A DNA stretch of 64,000 nt from Asticcacaulis excentricus (GCF_003966695.1 NZ_AP018827.1:992001-1056000); one strand, 5' to 3'. Shown: positions 28,999 to 37,640, counted from the first letter of the stretch. Program-made: numbers and translations. The notes: generated by a model from the sequence alone, not told the origin.

Positions 28999-31434
28999 GT
29001 GCCCGACCGTTCTCCCCCCATTACCACCTATGCCGACCCAAACGCGGACTCGCGGCTGGTGGCCGTTTTAGGGCCGACCAATACCGGCAAGACTCATTAT
29101 GCGCTGGAGCGGATGATGGCGCATGCCACCGGCATGATCGGCCTGCCGCTGCGGCTTCTGGCGCGGGAAGTCTACGACCGCGTGGTGAAGGAAAAGGGCG
29201 TTAATGCCGTCGCCCTGATCACTGGCGAAGAGAAGATCATCCCGCGCCTCCCCTCCTATTTTATCTGCACGGTCGAGGCCATGCCGCTGGAGCGGCGCGT
29301 CGATTTTCTGGCCGTCGATGAGATCCAGCTATGCGCCGATACCGAGCGCGGCCACGTCTTCACCGACCGGCTTTTGCACGCGCGCGGGCGGTACGAGACG
29401 CTGTTTATGGGGGCAGCAACCTTTGCGCCCCTGTTCCGTTCGCTGTTTCCCCACGCTGAGGTGCAGTTCCGCGAGCGCCTGTCGCAACTGAGCTATGCGG
29501 GGTCGAAGAAGCTGACCCGCCTGCCCAAGCGCACGGCCATCGTCGCCTTTTCCACCGAACAGGTCTATGCCATTGCCGAACTGATCCGGCGTCAGCGAGG
29601 CGGAGCGGCCGTGGTGATGGGCAGCCTGAGCCCCAAGACACGTAACGCCCAGGTCGATCTGTTCCAGCGCGGCGAGGTCGATTTTCTGGTCGCCACCGAC
29701 GCCATCGGCATGGGGCTGAACATGGATATCGACCATGTGGCCTTTGCGGGCCTCAGCAAATTCGATGGTCGCCGCACCCGCCCCCTGACCGCACAGGAGG
29801 CCGCGCAGATCGCCGGGCGCGCCGGACGCAACCGCCGCGAAGGCACATTCGGGGTGACGGGCGATTGTGATGAGATGGACGACGACCTGATCGCGGCCAT
29901 TGAAAACCACCGTTTTCTCAGCCTGACGGCGGCGCAATGGCGCAATCACGAACTGGATTTTTCCTCGCTAGACAACCTGCTGCGCAGCCTGACGCGGCCC
30001 TCGCCGGCCCCGGCACTGCAACTGGCCCGCGAAGCGCTGGATGAGAAGGTGCTGCGCCATCTGAGCGCCGAAGAGGACATCGCGCAAAAGGTGCGCAATC
30101 CGGTCAGCCTGCGTATTCTGTGGGAGGTGTGTCAGCTTCCTGATTTCCGCAAGGTATCGCTGGACGAACACCTCAAGACGGTCGGTTTCCTCTTCTGGTC
30201 GCGCCACCGCCCTGACGGGTTTGTGCCGCACGACTGGTTCGATGAGCAGTTGAGCCACCTCGACCGCATGGATGGCGATATCGACACCCTGTCGGGGCGG
30301 TTGTCGGGGGTACGCACCCTGTCCTACATCGCCAATCGCACCGGCTGGCTGAAGGCGGCGGAGCATTGGCGCGAAGCGACGCGCGATTTGGAGGCACGTC
30401 TGTCTGACCGGCTGCACGAGGCCCTGATGCAGCGCTTTGTCGATCAGCGCACCAGTGCGCTGTTGAAGGCGCTCAATGCCTTTGAGGCACCCAAGCCGGA
30501 GATTATGGACAATGGCGACGTCTTCCTCGAAGGCCAGTGCGTGGGGCAGCTTAAAGGGCTGAACTTCGTGCAGGCGGCCGGTGAAAGCCTGATCGAGGAC
30601 AAGACGATCCGTCAGGCGGCGCATCGCGCGGTGACGCCCCTGATCCGCGACCGGCTGCACGCCCTGGCACAGGCCCCGTCCAAAACCCTGCGCCTGAAAG
30701 GCAAGCAGGTTCTGTGGCAGGGCGAAACGGTCGGTCATATCGCCCCGTCAGATTACTTCAACCCGGTCATCCGTCTGGCGTGTCAGTCCGATCAGGCGGC
30801 GCTGGAAGACCGCGCGCGCAAACGGCTGACCGATTTTGTGCGGCAGCAGGCTCTGCATCAGTTGAAACCTCTGCACCGGGTCTATGAAGCCGCCCACAAT
30901 GAAGCGACCCCCGCCGCCGTGCGTGCCGTGGCGTGGCAGATCTATGAAAACGGCGGCGTGACCTTGCGTGGGGAAGACAAGCTGACGGCGGATGAGCGCA
31001 AATTGCTGAAAGGGCTGGGCATACACGGCAATCGCTTCGTCTGGCGTTTGCCGAAGCTGTCGCCACCGTTGATGCAGGCTTTTGGCGGAGCGAAAGATCA
31101 TCCGCAGCGTGCCCTCAGCCTCAAGGGGCTGGTGGCCATTGCCGGGCATAAACCTGTCCGACTCAAGACGCTGGATGCGCTGGACAAGGCCCTGAGCGAA
31201 GGCGTGTGGCACAAGGGGGTCATCTATCTCAAGCCCGGCGCGACCGAGGGGCTTAGTGATAAACTGATGGCCGCGCTGGGCTTTGCCAAGGCCGGGACGC
31301 ATCGCTTCGGCGAAGGGGATGCGGCTGCGGATTATCAGGGATGGCGCAGCAAATCCGGCACGCCCAAAAAAGCCAAAGAACAGGCGCCCTTCGTCAATCC
31401 CTATTCACCCTTTGCGGTGCTGCGCGGCGGTTGA
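28999..31434 (+). CDS. Suv3-type DExH/D-box helicase
   Basis: 811 residues from a GTG start. Superfamily 2 helicase related to mitochondrial Suv3, which unwinds RNA for degradation. Motif I is GPTNTGKT (25-32), motif II VDEIQ (106-110), motif VI QIAGRAGRNRREG. The C-terminal half is long and charged, with Suv3-C-like segments (RFVDQRTSALLKALN) and a lysine-rich tail. Bacterial members are common in Alphaproteobacteria and their role is little studied. The next + strand gene, an S4 RNA-binding protein, follows after the minus-strand antiporter. Confidence 0.9.
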   Translation: MPDRSPPITTYADPNADSRLVAVLGPTNTGKTHYALERMMAHATGMIGLPLRLLAREVYDRVVKEKGVNAVALITGEEKIIPRLPSYFICTVEAMPLERRVDFLAVDEIQLCADTERGHVFTDRLLHARGRYETLFMGAATFAPLFRSLFPHAEVQFRERLSQLSYAGSKKLTRLPKRTAIVAFSTEQVYAIAELIRRQRGGAAVVMGSLSPKTRNAQVDLFQRGEVDFLVATDAIGMGLNMDIDHVAFAGLSKFDGRRTRPLTAQEAAQIAGRAGRNRREGTFGVTGDCDEMDDDLIAAIENHRFLSLTAAQWRNHELDFSSLDNLLRSLTRPSPAPALQLAREALDEKVLRHLSAEEDIAQKVRNPVSLRILWEVCQLPDFRKVSLDEHLKTVGFLFWSRHRPDGFVPHDWFDEQLSHLDRMDGDIDTLSGRLSGVRTLSYIANRTGWLKAAEHWREATRDLEARLSDRLHEALMQRFVDQRTSALLKALNAFEAPKPEIMDNGDVFLEGQCVGQLKGLNFVQAAGESLIEDKTIRQAAHRAVTPLIRDRLHALAQAPSKTLRLKGKQVLWQGETVGHIAPSDYFNPVIRLACQSDQAALEDRARKRLTDFVRQQALHQLKPLHRVYEAAHNEATPAAVRAVAWQIYENGGVTLRGEDKLTADERKLLKGLGIHGNRFVWRLPKLSPPLMQAFGGAKDHPQRALSLKGLVAIAGHKPVRLKTLDALDKALSEGVWHKGVIYLKPGATEGLSDKLMAALGFAKAGTHRFGEGDAAADYQGWRSKSGTPKKAKEQAPFVNPYSPFAVLRGG

Positions 31435-32511
31435 TCACAGCCCCAGAAACGACAGCATGATAAAGGCGCAGAACAGCACGAAGTGCGTGGTGCCCTCAAT
31501 GGCGTTGGTCTGACCGTCATTGAGGTTGATTGCCGCCACCAATAGTGTCAGAGCCGTCATGATGCTTTGGGTCGGGGTCAGGGCCATGTGGATCTTCTGA
31601 TCGTTGAATAGCGAGATCAGTTCGATCACGGGCACGGTCAGGACCACGGTCGAGAGCGAGGCCCCCAGCGCGATATTGATGACCGGCTGCATGCGGTTGG
31701 CCAGCGCGGCGCGCAGGGCCGTCAGGATTTCAGGACTGGCCGAAATGGCCGCCACCACCAGCGCCGGAAAGACCGGCGGGATGCCCGTGCCTTCGAGGCC
31801 TGTGCCCAGTGTCTTCGACATGACCTCGGCCAATACACCAATCAGCACCAGACCCGCAACGAGGATGGCCGCCGAATAGGCCGTCTTGCCACCGTGCGTA
31901 TGGTGTTCATCGCCTGTCCCAGCATAGGTGTAGCTGAAGAAATAGCTGTGCTTGGTGGTCTGAAGGCGCAGGAACATGGCGTAGAGGAAGACCATGATGC
32001 CGATGGAAAACACCGAATAGGCCTTCCAGTGCGCCACCGGGATAAATTCGGGCACCAGCATGGAGACGCCCATACCCGTCATGATCATGACGATATAGGT
32101 CTTGCCCGACGCATCATTATAGGGCTGCTCACCGTGTTTCAGGCCGCCCAGAATGGCGGCCACGCCGATAATGCCGTTGATGTCGAGCATAACTGCCGAA
32201 TAGATGGTGTCACGCGCCAAAGTCGGGTTGTGCGAATGGCCCAGCATGATGGCGAGAATGACCACCTCAACCAATACGGCCGACAGGGTAAGGATCATGG
32301 TGCCATAGGGTTCGCCGACCTTTTCGGCCAGCACCTCGGCGTGGTGCGCCACGCGCAGCGACACCAGAATGATCACCCCGATCAGGGCGATAGACGCGAT
32401 CAGGGCCACGCTCTGACCGGAGCCGACAAGGCTGTGTTCCAGCGGAATGGCAATCGCCGCCACGATCAGCGCGATCAGCAGATTACCTTCTGACTTCAAC
32501 AGGCCTGTCAA
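31435..32511 (-). CDS. chaA: Calcium/proton (cation/H+) antiporter, ChaA-like
   Basis: Inner-membrane exchanger of the CaCA family, about 11 helices. 358 residues from TTG 32511, chosen because AGGGGA lies 6 nt before it and the length then matches ChaA (~366). The upstream extension to 32592 is hydrophilic and not conserved in style. The two conserved repeats are GEPYGTMILTLSAVLVEVVILAIML and FPALVVAAISASPEILTALRAALANRMQ, each with the acidic residue of the ion site. Single gene, convergent with the helicase. Confidence 0.88.
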   Translation of the reverse strand: MTGLLKSEGNLLIALIVAAIAIPLEHSLVGSGQSVALIASIALIGVIILVSLRVAHHAEVLAEKVGEPYGTMILTLSAVLVEVVILAIMLGHSHNPTLARDTIYSAVMLDINGIIGVAAILGGLKHGEQPYNDASGKTYIVMIMTGMGVSMLVPEFIPVAHWKAYSVFSIGIMVFLYAMFLRLQTTKHSYFFSYTYAGTGDEHHTHGGKTAYSAAILVAGLVLIGVLAEVMSKTLGTGLEGTGIPPVFPALVVAAISASPEILTALRAALANRMQPVINIALGASLSTVVLTVPVIELISLFNDQKIHMALTPTQSIMTALTLLVAAINLNDGQTNAIEGTTHFVLFCAFIMLSFLGL

Positions 32512-32612
32512 AACGAATCCCCTAGTGTCGAGCGCAAAACAATCGATTGCTGACCTGCGGCATCGGCGCAAAATATGCAATGCTTTTTGCAATCGCAGGG
32601 TTAGAATGCGAC

Positions 32613-32894
32613 ATGGAATCCGCTTCTGAAACCTGCCGTATTGATGTCTGGCTATGGCGCGCCCGCTTTTTCAAGACGCGCGCCCTGTCGGCGAAGTTCG
32701 CCGAAAGCGGCCTTTTGCGGCTGGAACGTTTCGGTCAGACCTCACGCATCCAGAAGGCCGGCCACACAGTGCGCATCGGCGACCGGCTGACCTTCGCCAT
32801 CGGGGCGCGGCTGGTTGATGTGCGTGTGCTCGACATGGGGGAACGCCGCGGCCCGGCCAGCGAGGCGCAGGGCCTCTTTGAGCCCTGCGAATAG
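32613..32894 (+). CDS. S4-domain RNA-binding protein, Hsp15-like
   Basis: 93 residues from the ATG at 32613. The S4 fold is clear: CRIDVWLWRARFFKTRALSAKFAESGLL followed by a KAGHTVRIGDRLTF strand/turn. Hsp15 (HslR/YrfH) binds stalled 50S subunits carrying peptidyl-tRNA, and this family is related. It is divergent from the antiporter and upstream of fdxA, an arrangement common in Alphaproteobacteria. Confidence 0.88.
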   Translation: MESASETCRIDVWLWRARFFKTRALSAKFAESGLLRLERFGQTSRIQKAGHTVRIGDRLTFAIGARLVDVRVLDMGERRGPASEAQGLFEPCE

Positions 32895-33071
32895 GTTTCA
32901 CTCTCAGGCGCAACGCATAGGCTTAAGCCAAAGCCCTTGGGCGGTTTAGTAAAAATCGCGGTTGGGGTGCGGCTAAAGCCTTGACAGTGCGCGCCGCAAA
33001 AGTCATGACCCCCAAACACTGTACAGCCCCTGTTTTGTGGCACCTGTCCCCACTAAAGGCACCTGAGTTCC

Positions 33072-33413
33072 ATGACCTATATCGTCACCGATCCCTGCGT
33101 TAAGTGCAAGTTTATGGACTGCGTCGAAGTCTGTCCGGTGGACTGCTTCTATGAGGGTGAAAACTTCCTGGTTATCAATCCGGATGAGTGCATCGACTGC
33201 GGCGTCTGTGAGCCCGAATGCCCCGTGGACGCCATCAAGCCGGATACCGAGGATGAGCCGGACGGCAAGTGGCTGGAGGTCAACTCCAAATACGCCCGCG
33301 TCTGGCCAAACATCTCGGTCAAGGGCACGCCGCCCGCTGACCGCGAGGATTTTGAACGCGAAACCGGCAAGTTCGAGAAATACTTCTCCGAAAAGCCTGG
33401 CGACGGTAAATAA
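33072..33413 (+). CDS. fdxA: Seven-iron ferredoxin FdxA
   Basis: 113-residue electron carrier with one [3Fe-4S] and one [4Fe-4S] cluster. By comparison with Azotobacter FdI, C9, C17 and C50 should hold the 3Fe cluster and C21, C40, C43 and C46 the 4Fe cluster; C12 and C25 are extra. The C-terminal tail (about 60-113) with [15 protein letters not shown] is typical. It is followed by its own terminator; CarD, its frequent neighbour in Alphaproteobacteria, lies 2.9 kb further on, beyond the ars genes. Confidence 0.95.
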   Translation: MTYIVTDPCVKCKFMDCVEVCPVDCFYEGENFLVINPDECIDCGVCEPECPVDAIKPDTEDEPDGKWLEVNSKYARVWPNISVKGTPPADREDFERETGKFEKYFSEKPGDGK

Positions 33414-33418
33414 TAAAG

Positions 33419-33448
33419 ACAAAGAGCGCCGCATCGGGCGCTCTTTTT
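33419..33448 (+). terminator. Intrinsic terminator of fdxA
   Basis: A 10-bp stem AAAGAGCGCC (33421-33430) with GGCGCTCTTT (33437-33446), a 6-nt loop and continuing T residues. Confidence 0.9.
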
Positions 33449-33475
33449 GTATCTGAGGCAGCACCACCATCCCTA

Positions 33476-33512
33476 TTGACTCCTTCAAATATATCAAATA
33501 ATCATGATATAT
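33476..33512 (+). promoter_or_regulatory. arsR promoter and overlapping ArsR operator
   Basis: TTGACT at 33476-33481 is a good -35 hexamer; TAATCA at 33499-33504 lies 17 nt downstream as -10. That places transcription start at about 33511, the A of the arsR ATG, so the mRNA is probably leaderless; no Shine-Dalgarno is present. An 8-bp palindrome ATATATCA (33489-33496) with TGATATAT (33505-33512) covers the -10 region and the start codon and matches the style of ArsR operators. Confidence 0.65.
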
Positions 33513-33843
33513 GGATAAAAAACAAGCTCTCGATGCCCTTGCGGCACTCAGTCAGGAAACACGCCTTGATGTCTTCCGTCTGCTCGTGCAGGTGGGACAA
33601 CGGGGCCTGCCCGCGGGTGATATCGGTAACCGTCTGGGGGTACGTCAGAACACCATGTCCGCCAATCTGGCCATATTGACTCAGGCCGGCCTGATCCACA
33701 GCGTGCGTGAGGGACGCAGCATTCGCTACTTCGCCGATATGGATGGCGTCAGCGGGCTTTTGGGATTTCTGATGGAAAACTGTTGCGGCGGCGCGCCTGA
33801 ACTGTGTCAGCCCGTGATCGCCAAACTCACCTGCGCGTGCTGA
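33511..33843 (+). CDS. arsR: ArsR-family arsenite-responsive repressor
   Basis: 110 residues with a winged helix (about 10-85, LGVRQNTMSANLAILTQAGLI as the recognition region). Metal-binding cysteines cluster at the C-terminus: C91, C92, C99, C108 and C110. The adjacent pair plus a third cysteine resembles the arsenite site of Acidithiobacillus ArsR (C95/C96/C102) rather than the E. coli type (CVC in the DNA-binding helix). It should repress its own operon until As(III) binds. First gene of arsR-aqpS-arsC. Confidence 0.93.
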   Translation: MDKKQALDALAALSQETRLDVFRLLVQVGQRGLPAGDIGNRLGVRQNTMSANLAILTQAGLIHSVREGRSIRYFADMDGVSGLLGFLMENCCGGAPELCQPVIAKLTCAC

Positions 33844-33853
33844 GGGGCAGTGC

Positions 33854-34564
33854 ATGGAGATGGCTTTACGCAAATTAGCCGCTGAGGCACTGGGCACCGC
33901 CTGGCTACTGGCGATTGTCGTCGGGTCGGGCATCATGGGGCAGACCCTGTCAGGCGGTAACACCGCTCTGGCGCTAATGGCGAATGCGGTGGCGACGGGG
34001 GCAGGCCTGATCATACTGATCACCTTGTTCGGGCCCCTGTCTGGCGCGCACTTCAACCCGCTGGTGACTCTGACCTTTATGATGCGCGGCGACATCAAAC
34101 CGGCTCTGGCGGCAGCCTATATGGTCGCGCAATTCGCCGGAGCGGTCATCGGCGTCGGGATCGCTCACGCCATGTTCGGCGAGGCCCTGATGCAGTCGGC
34201 GACCCGACTGCGCGACGGTTCCGGCCTTATGCTGTCTGAAGCCGTAGCCACTTTTGGCCTGATCGGGGTCATTCTCGGCTGCCTGCGCTTTAGGCCCGAT
34301 TTTACACCCCCCGCCATAGGCCTTTACATCACCTCAGCCTACTGGTTCACAAGCTCTACCTCATTTGCCAACCCCGCCGTGACGGTGGCGCGCAGCCTGA
34401 CCGACAGCTTCGCGGGCATCGCCCTCGCCTCCGTGCCCGGTTTTATCGCGGCTCAAAGCGCAGGCGCCGCTATGGCCATCCTCGTTTTTGGCTGGTTGCT
34501 AAAGTCGTCCCCGCCCCAGATCTCCAAAAAGAGCAAAACCACCCCAGAGAGGATGGCCTCATGA
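33854..34564 (+). CDS. aqpS: Aquaglyceroporin AqpS-like, arsenite channel
   Basis: 236-residue MIP-family channel with six helices. The first half-helix motif is NPL (SGAHFNPLVT, about residues 72-81) instead of NPA; the second is a normal NPA (SFANPAVTVAR). In Sinorhizobium meliloti AqpS replaces ArsB and lets arsenite leave the cell downhill after arsenate reduction by ArsC. Its place between arsR and arsC, and the absence of arsB or acr3, support that role. It overlaps arsC by 4 nt. Confidence 0.9.
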   Translation: MEMALRKLAAEALGTAWLLAIVVGSGIMGQTLSGGNTALALMANAVATGAGLIILITLFGPLSGAHFNPLVTLTFMMRGDIKPALAAAYMVAQFAGAVIGVGIAHAMFGEALMQSATRLRDGSGLMLSEAVATFGLIGVILGCLRFRPDFTPPAIGLYITSAYWFTSSTSFANPAVTVARSLTDSFAGIALASVPGFIAAQSAGAAMAILVFGWLLKSSPPQISKKSKTTPERMAS

Positions 34565-34986
34565 CCGTCACCATCTATCACAATCCCGACTGCGGCACGT
34601 CGCGGAACGTCCTCGCCGTCATTGAAGCGGCGGGCTATACACCTCACGTCATTCCCTATCTCAGCGTCGGCTGGCAGCGCGAACCGTTGCTGACCCTGTT
34701 TGCTGAGGCCGGCCTGACGCCGCGTCAGGCCCTGCGCGAACACAAGTCACCGGCGGCCGAACTGGGTCTTCTGGACCCCGGCGTCAGCGATGAAGCGTTG
34801 ATTGAGGCCATGCTGATCCACCCCATACTGGTCAACCGCCCCTTTGTGGTTACGCCCAAGGGAACGCGGCTGTGCCGCCCCTCGGAGGTCGTACTCGATC
34901 TGCTGGAACGCTGGCCAGCCGGTCCTTTCCGCAAAGAAGATGGCGCATTGATGATTGACGCGAGTGGGAATCGCATCGTCGGGTAA
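34561..34986 (+). CDS. arsC: Arsenate reductase, glutaredoxin-linked ArsC
   Basis: 141 residues. The active cysteine is C11 in HNPDCGTSRN; the arginines expected around the arsenate site appear in NRPFVVTPKGTRLCRPSE. This class takes electrons from glutathione/glutaredoxin. The start overlaps the aqpS stop (ATGA), so translation is coupled. The product arsenite would leave through AqpS. Confidence 0.95.
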   Translation: MTVTIYHNPDCGTSRNVLAVIEAAGYTPHVIPYLSVGWQREPLLTLFAEAGLTPRQALREHKSPAAELGLLDPGVSDEALIEAMLIHPILVNRPFVVTPKGTRLCRPSEVVLDLLERWPAGPFRKEDGALMIDASGNRIVG

Positions 34987-35005
34987 AATACAGTAAGCAA
35001 GGCGC

Positions 35006-35698
35006 ATGACCGTCCCCGACCCTGCCGTTAGCGCCCTCAACACCGCCCTCTTCTGGCTGGACTACGCCGCCGTGGCCCTGTTCGGGGCCTCTGGCGCCAT
35101 AGCCGCGGCGCGCGGGCGGCAGGACATCATCACCTTCACCTTTTTCGCCGCCATTACGGGCGTCGGCGGCGGAACGCTGCGGGACCTCCTGATCGGGGCG
35201 CCGGTGTTCTGGGTACAGAGGCCGGACTACATCCTGATCTGCGCGCTGGCCGGGTTGGCTGTGTGGATACTGGCACCGCGCAATGCCTCACCGCGTCCGG
35301 ATGGCAAGCCCGGAAAGCGGATGCTGGCCATGCTGTGGCTGGACGCCATGGGGCTGGCGGCCTATGCGGTGGTGGGGGCGGCCAAGGCGCTAAACCTCGG
35401 CGTCGCGCCTGTGTCCGCTGTGGTCATGGGCGTGCTGACGGCGACCTTTGGCGGGATTATCCGCGACGTGCTGGCCGGAGAGCCCAACCTGTTGCTGCGC
35501 CGGGAAATCTATATCACCGCCGCGCTTTTGGGGGCGTCGGTGTTTGTTACCCTGACCCTGTTTGGCCTGTCCTTCTGGCTGGCGGGCCTTAGCGGATTCG
35601 CCGCTGCCCTGGCGTTACGTGGGGCGGCGATTCACTGGTCGCTGAGCCTGCCCGCCTTCGGCCCGCGCGATCACGACAGCCGTAACAAATCTTCATAA
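35006..35698 (+). CDS. TRIC-type (UPF0126) trimeric cation channel protein
   Basis: 230 residues, about seven transmembrane helices built from two UPF0126 repeats. Each repeat shows the glycine-rich kink motif: GVGGGTLRDLLIG (about 52-64) and ATFGGIIRDVLAGE (about 148-161). Bacterial TRIC proteins form potassium-permeable trimers. It starts 19 nt after arsC and could be co-transcribed with the ars operon, but a role in arsenic resistance is not known. Confidence 0.9.
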   Translation: MTVPDPAVSALNTALFWLDYAAVALFGASGAIAAARGRQDIITFTFFAAITGVGGGTLRDLLIGAPVFWVQRPDYILICALAGLAVWILAPRNASPRPDGKPGKRMLAMLWLDAMGLAAYAVVGAAKALNLGVAPVSAVVMGVLTATFGGIIRDVLAGEPNLLLRREIYITAALLGASVFVTLTLFGLSFWLAGLSGFAAALALRGAAIHWSLSLPAFGPRDHDSRNKSS

Positions 35699-36347
35699 TT
35701 GTTGCCGCCTGCGACGCGATGACTCTGCACCACCGCCTCTACCCCTATACTTTCATCCACAAGCTTTTTTAACACGCCCCCTCCCCGCTTGGAAATTTGC
35801 CACGTCCAAAATCCTGATAAAACAGGAAATATCATCATTTAAAATTAAACACAGGTCCATTTTGATTGAAAATGATGCGCAAATTCGCTGCTTCAGGAAG
35901 TGTACGCACGGATGACCTCCGGATTTACTACACCCGTCCATTTGCAAGGTGCAGATACACTTGGTGCCTGACCTCAACCCTGAGCCACGCATCACGGCGA
36001 CGCTTTCCTGACAGCCGGACTTTATTTTTGTGTAATTTTGTGATAGGCATGGCTTCACTGATGCAAAGGCGCGCGTCGCGTTCCACCGGCATCTCCCTAT
36101 ATTCACCTAAAATGCCGCCTGCGCTCTCCCGCACATCCGGCATCTTCGACAAAGGTCGGATGACAGGCTTGTCTTAGTCCATTCATACATAGCAGCGATG
36201 CCCCTAAGCCAATCAAGGGACGTCGTTGTTTTATTGCGTCTGCGTCTTCCGGCCTCCTCCCTGATCGCCGGTCAGTCGCATGCGTCGTGTGAACGGATTA
36301 GCTCAGTGCCTGACCTTCGGCCTCATTCAAACAGAAAGAGGACCGCA
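35699..36347 (+). promoter_or_regulatory. 649-nt region upstream of carD without a supported gene
   Basis: Several short open frames exist on both strands, but none has a convincing start, codon usage or family. The first half (35740-35940) is AT-rich. The part 36060-36340 is likely to hold the carD promoter and a long leader. One GANTC site lies at 35721. No clear terminator for the TRIC gene was recognised. A conserved untranslated RNA here is possible but not supported by visible structure. Confidence 0.4.
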
Positions 36348-36857
36348 ATGACGACTGTTGCAGCAGAACTCGAATTCAATACGGGCGACAAGGTTGTGTA
36401 TCCGGCGCATGGCGTCGGCACCGTGGCCGCCGTCGAGAGCCAGGAAGTGGCCGGCTATCAGCTCGAAGTCTATGTCGTCACCTTCGACCACGAGAAGATG
36501 ACCCTGCGCGTCCCGACCAAGAAGGCCAAGACGGCCGGTCTGCGCCACCTCGCCCCCGCCGCCGTCATGTCGCAGGCTCTGGTTACGCTAAAAGGCCGCG
36601 CCCGTGTGAAGCGCACCATGTGGTCGCGTCGCGCGCAGGAATACGAAGCCAAGATCAATTCAGGCGACCTCGTTTCGATCGCCGAAGTGGTGCGCGACCT
36701 GCACCGCGCCGAGAATCAGCCGGAGCAGTCCTATTCCGAGCGTCAGCTTTACGAATCGGCTCTGGACCGCATGGCCCGTGAAGTCGCCGCCATCGAAAAG
36801 ATCGACCGCGACGCCGCCGTGGCCCTGCTCAACAAGTCGCTGATCAAGGCGGCCTGA
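36348..36857 (+). CDS. carD: CarD/CdnL-family RNA polymerase-binding regulator
   Basis: 169 residues from the ATG at 36348, behind AGAAAGAGGA. The N-terminal RNAP-interaction domain (about 10-70) begins with FNTGDKVVYPAHGVGTVAAVE, the CarD/CdnL hallmark, and the C-terminal helical domain (about 75-169) contains MWSRRAQEYEAKINSGDLVSIAEVVRDL. In Caulobacter CdnL stabilises open complexes at rRNA and growth genes. Single gene closed by its own terminator. Confidence 0.96.
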   Translation: MTTVAAELEFNTGDKVVYPAHGVGTVAAVESQEVAGYQLEVYVVTFDHEKMTLRVPTKKAKTAGLRHLAPAAVMSQALVTLKGRARVKRTMWSRRAQEYEAKINSGDLVSIAEVVRDLHRAENQPEQSYSERQLYESALDRMAREVAAIEKIDRDAAVALLNKSLIKAA

Positions 36858-36876
36858 TATTGGTCAAAAGCTAAAG

Positions 36877-36906
36877 AAAACCCCGGAGAACCTCTCCGGG
36901 GTTTTT
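36877..36906 (+). terminator. Intrinsic terminator of carD
   Basis: A 9-bp stem CCCCGGAGA (36881-36889) with TCTCCGGGG (36893-36901), a 3-nt loop and a T tract, flanked by AAAA. Confidence 0.92.
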
Positions 36907-37061
36907 GCGTTTTGAAGACCTCGCCTTGCACACACAGGAATCCCTCCCGGTACGGGGTTTTTCCGCTTGACGCTGTGGCTGGCTTTGCCTATAGAACGCG
37001 CCTCTTGCGCTGCCGTCAAAAGGCCGCGCCCTGTCTATTGTTTCTAACGAAGGTGGATATC

Positions 37062-37358
37062 ATGTCGCGTCGTTGCGAACTCACCGGTGTCGGCCCGATG
37101 GTCGGCCACTCCGTGAGCCACTCAAACATCAAGACGAAGCGTCGCTTCCTGCCCTCGCTTCGTGAAACCGCGCTTCAATCCGAAGCTCTGGGTCAATCCT
37201 TCCGTCTGAAGATCTCCAACGCCGCCCTGCGCACGCTGGACTTCAAGGGCGGCCTGGACGCTTTCCTCGTCAAGGCTGACGATACCGAACTGTCTCTGCG
37301 CGCCCGTCGCCTGAAGAAGCAGATCAAGGCGAAGCTGGCTGAGAAGGCCGCGGCCTAA
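37062..37358 (+). CDS. rpmB: 50S ribosomal protein L28
   Basis: 98 residues from the ATG at 37062, behind GAAGGTGG. Family features are [29 protein letters not shown] at the N-terminus (residues 1-29) and [13 protein letters not shown] in the middle. The C-terminal [14 protein letters not shown] extension is usual in Alphaproteobacteria. Single transcription unit with a terminator 31 nt after the stop. Confidence 0.97.
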   Translation: MSRRCELTGVGPMVGHSVSHSNIKTKRRFLPSLRETALQSEALGQSFRLKISNAALRTLDFKGGLDAFLVKADDTELSLRARRLKKQIKAKLAEKAAA

Positions 37359-37383
37359 TCTTTTCGGTTCTAACCGAACACAT

Positions 37384-37417
37384 AAAAAACCCCGAAGCTC
37401 CGGCTTTGGGGTTTTTT
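37384..37417 (+). terminator. Intrinsic terminator of rpmB
   Basis: CCCCGAAGC (37390-37398) pairs with GCTTTGGGG (37403-37411, one G-T pair) around TCCG, flanked by AAAAAA and TTTTTT. Confidence 0.9.
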
Positions 37418-37450
37418 GTTGCCTGAAAATGCGCGGCATGAAGATACTAA

Positions 37451-37568
37451 CGACCGAAGATGCTGACCGCATCCGGCCGTCGAAAAAGCAAGACCGTCTC
37501 ATATGTATCAGCGACATGAGACGGTCTCGAATGGAATACCAAGAGTCATTTTCAATGACTCTTGGTAT
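37451..37568 (+). repeat. Three-hairpin dispersed repeat, copy 1
   Basis: Three hairpins follow each other: stem 1 CGAC 37451-37454/GTCG 37479-37482 with inner GATGC/GCATC; stem 2, 12 bp, 37491-37502 with 37516-37527 around the loop ATGTATCAGCGAC; stem 3, 15 bp perfect, 37536-37550 with 37554-37568 around TTC. A second copy lies at 57500-57619 in the opposite orientation with compensated base changes. It lies between the rpmB terminator and the next gene. Confidence 0.9.
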
Positions 37569-37640
37569 GACTGATTTCTGAAATCGCGCAGTCGAAGCGA
37601 CATATGCCCGGCACAAAGGCCCTTACACAAGGAGCCCTTT

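Noticed and set aside
35753-36177. Short frames on both strands between the TRIC gene and carD
   Set aside because: They overlap each other, lack start signals and show no protein-like composition.
36295-36315. A tRNA-like D-arm fragment (GGATTAGCTCAG) upstream of carD
   Set aside because: No anticodon or T arm follows; a chance match.
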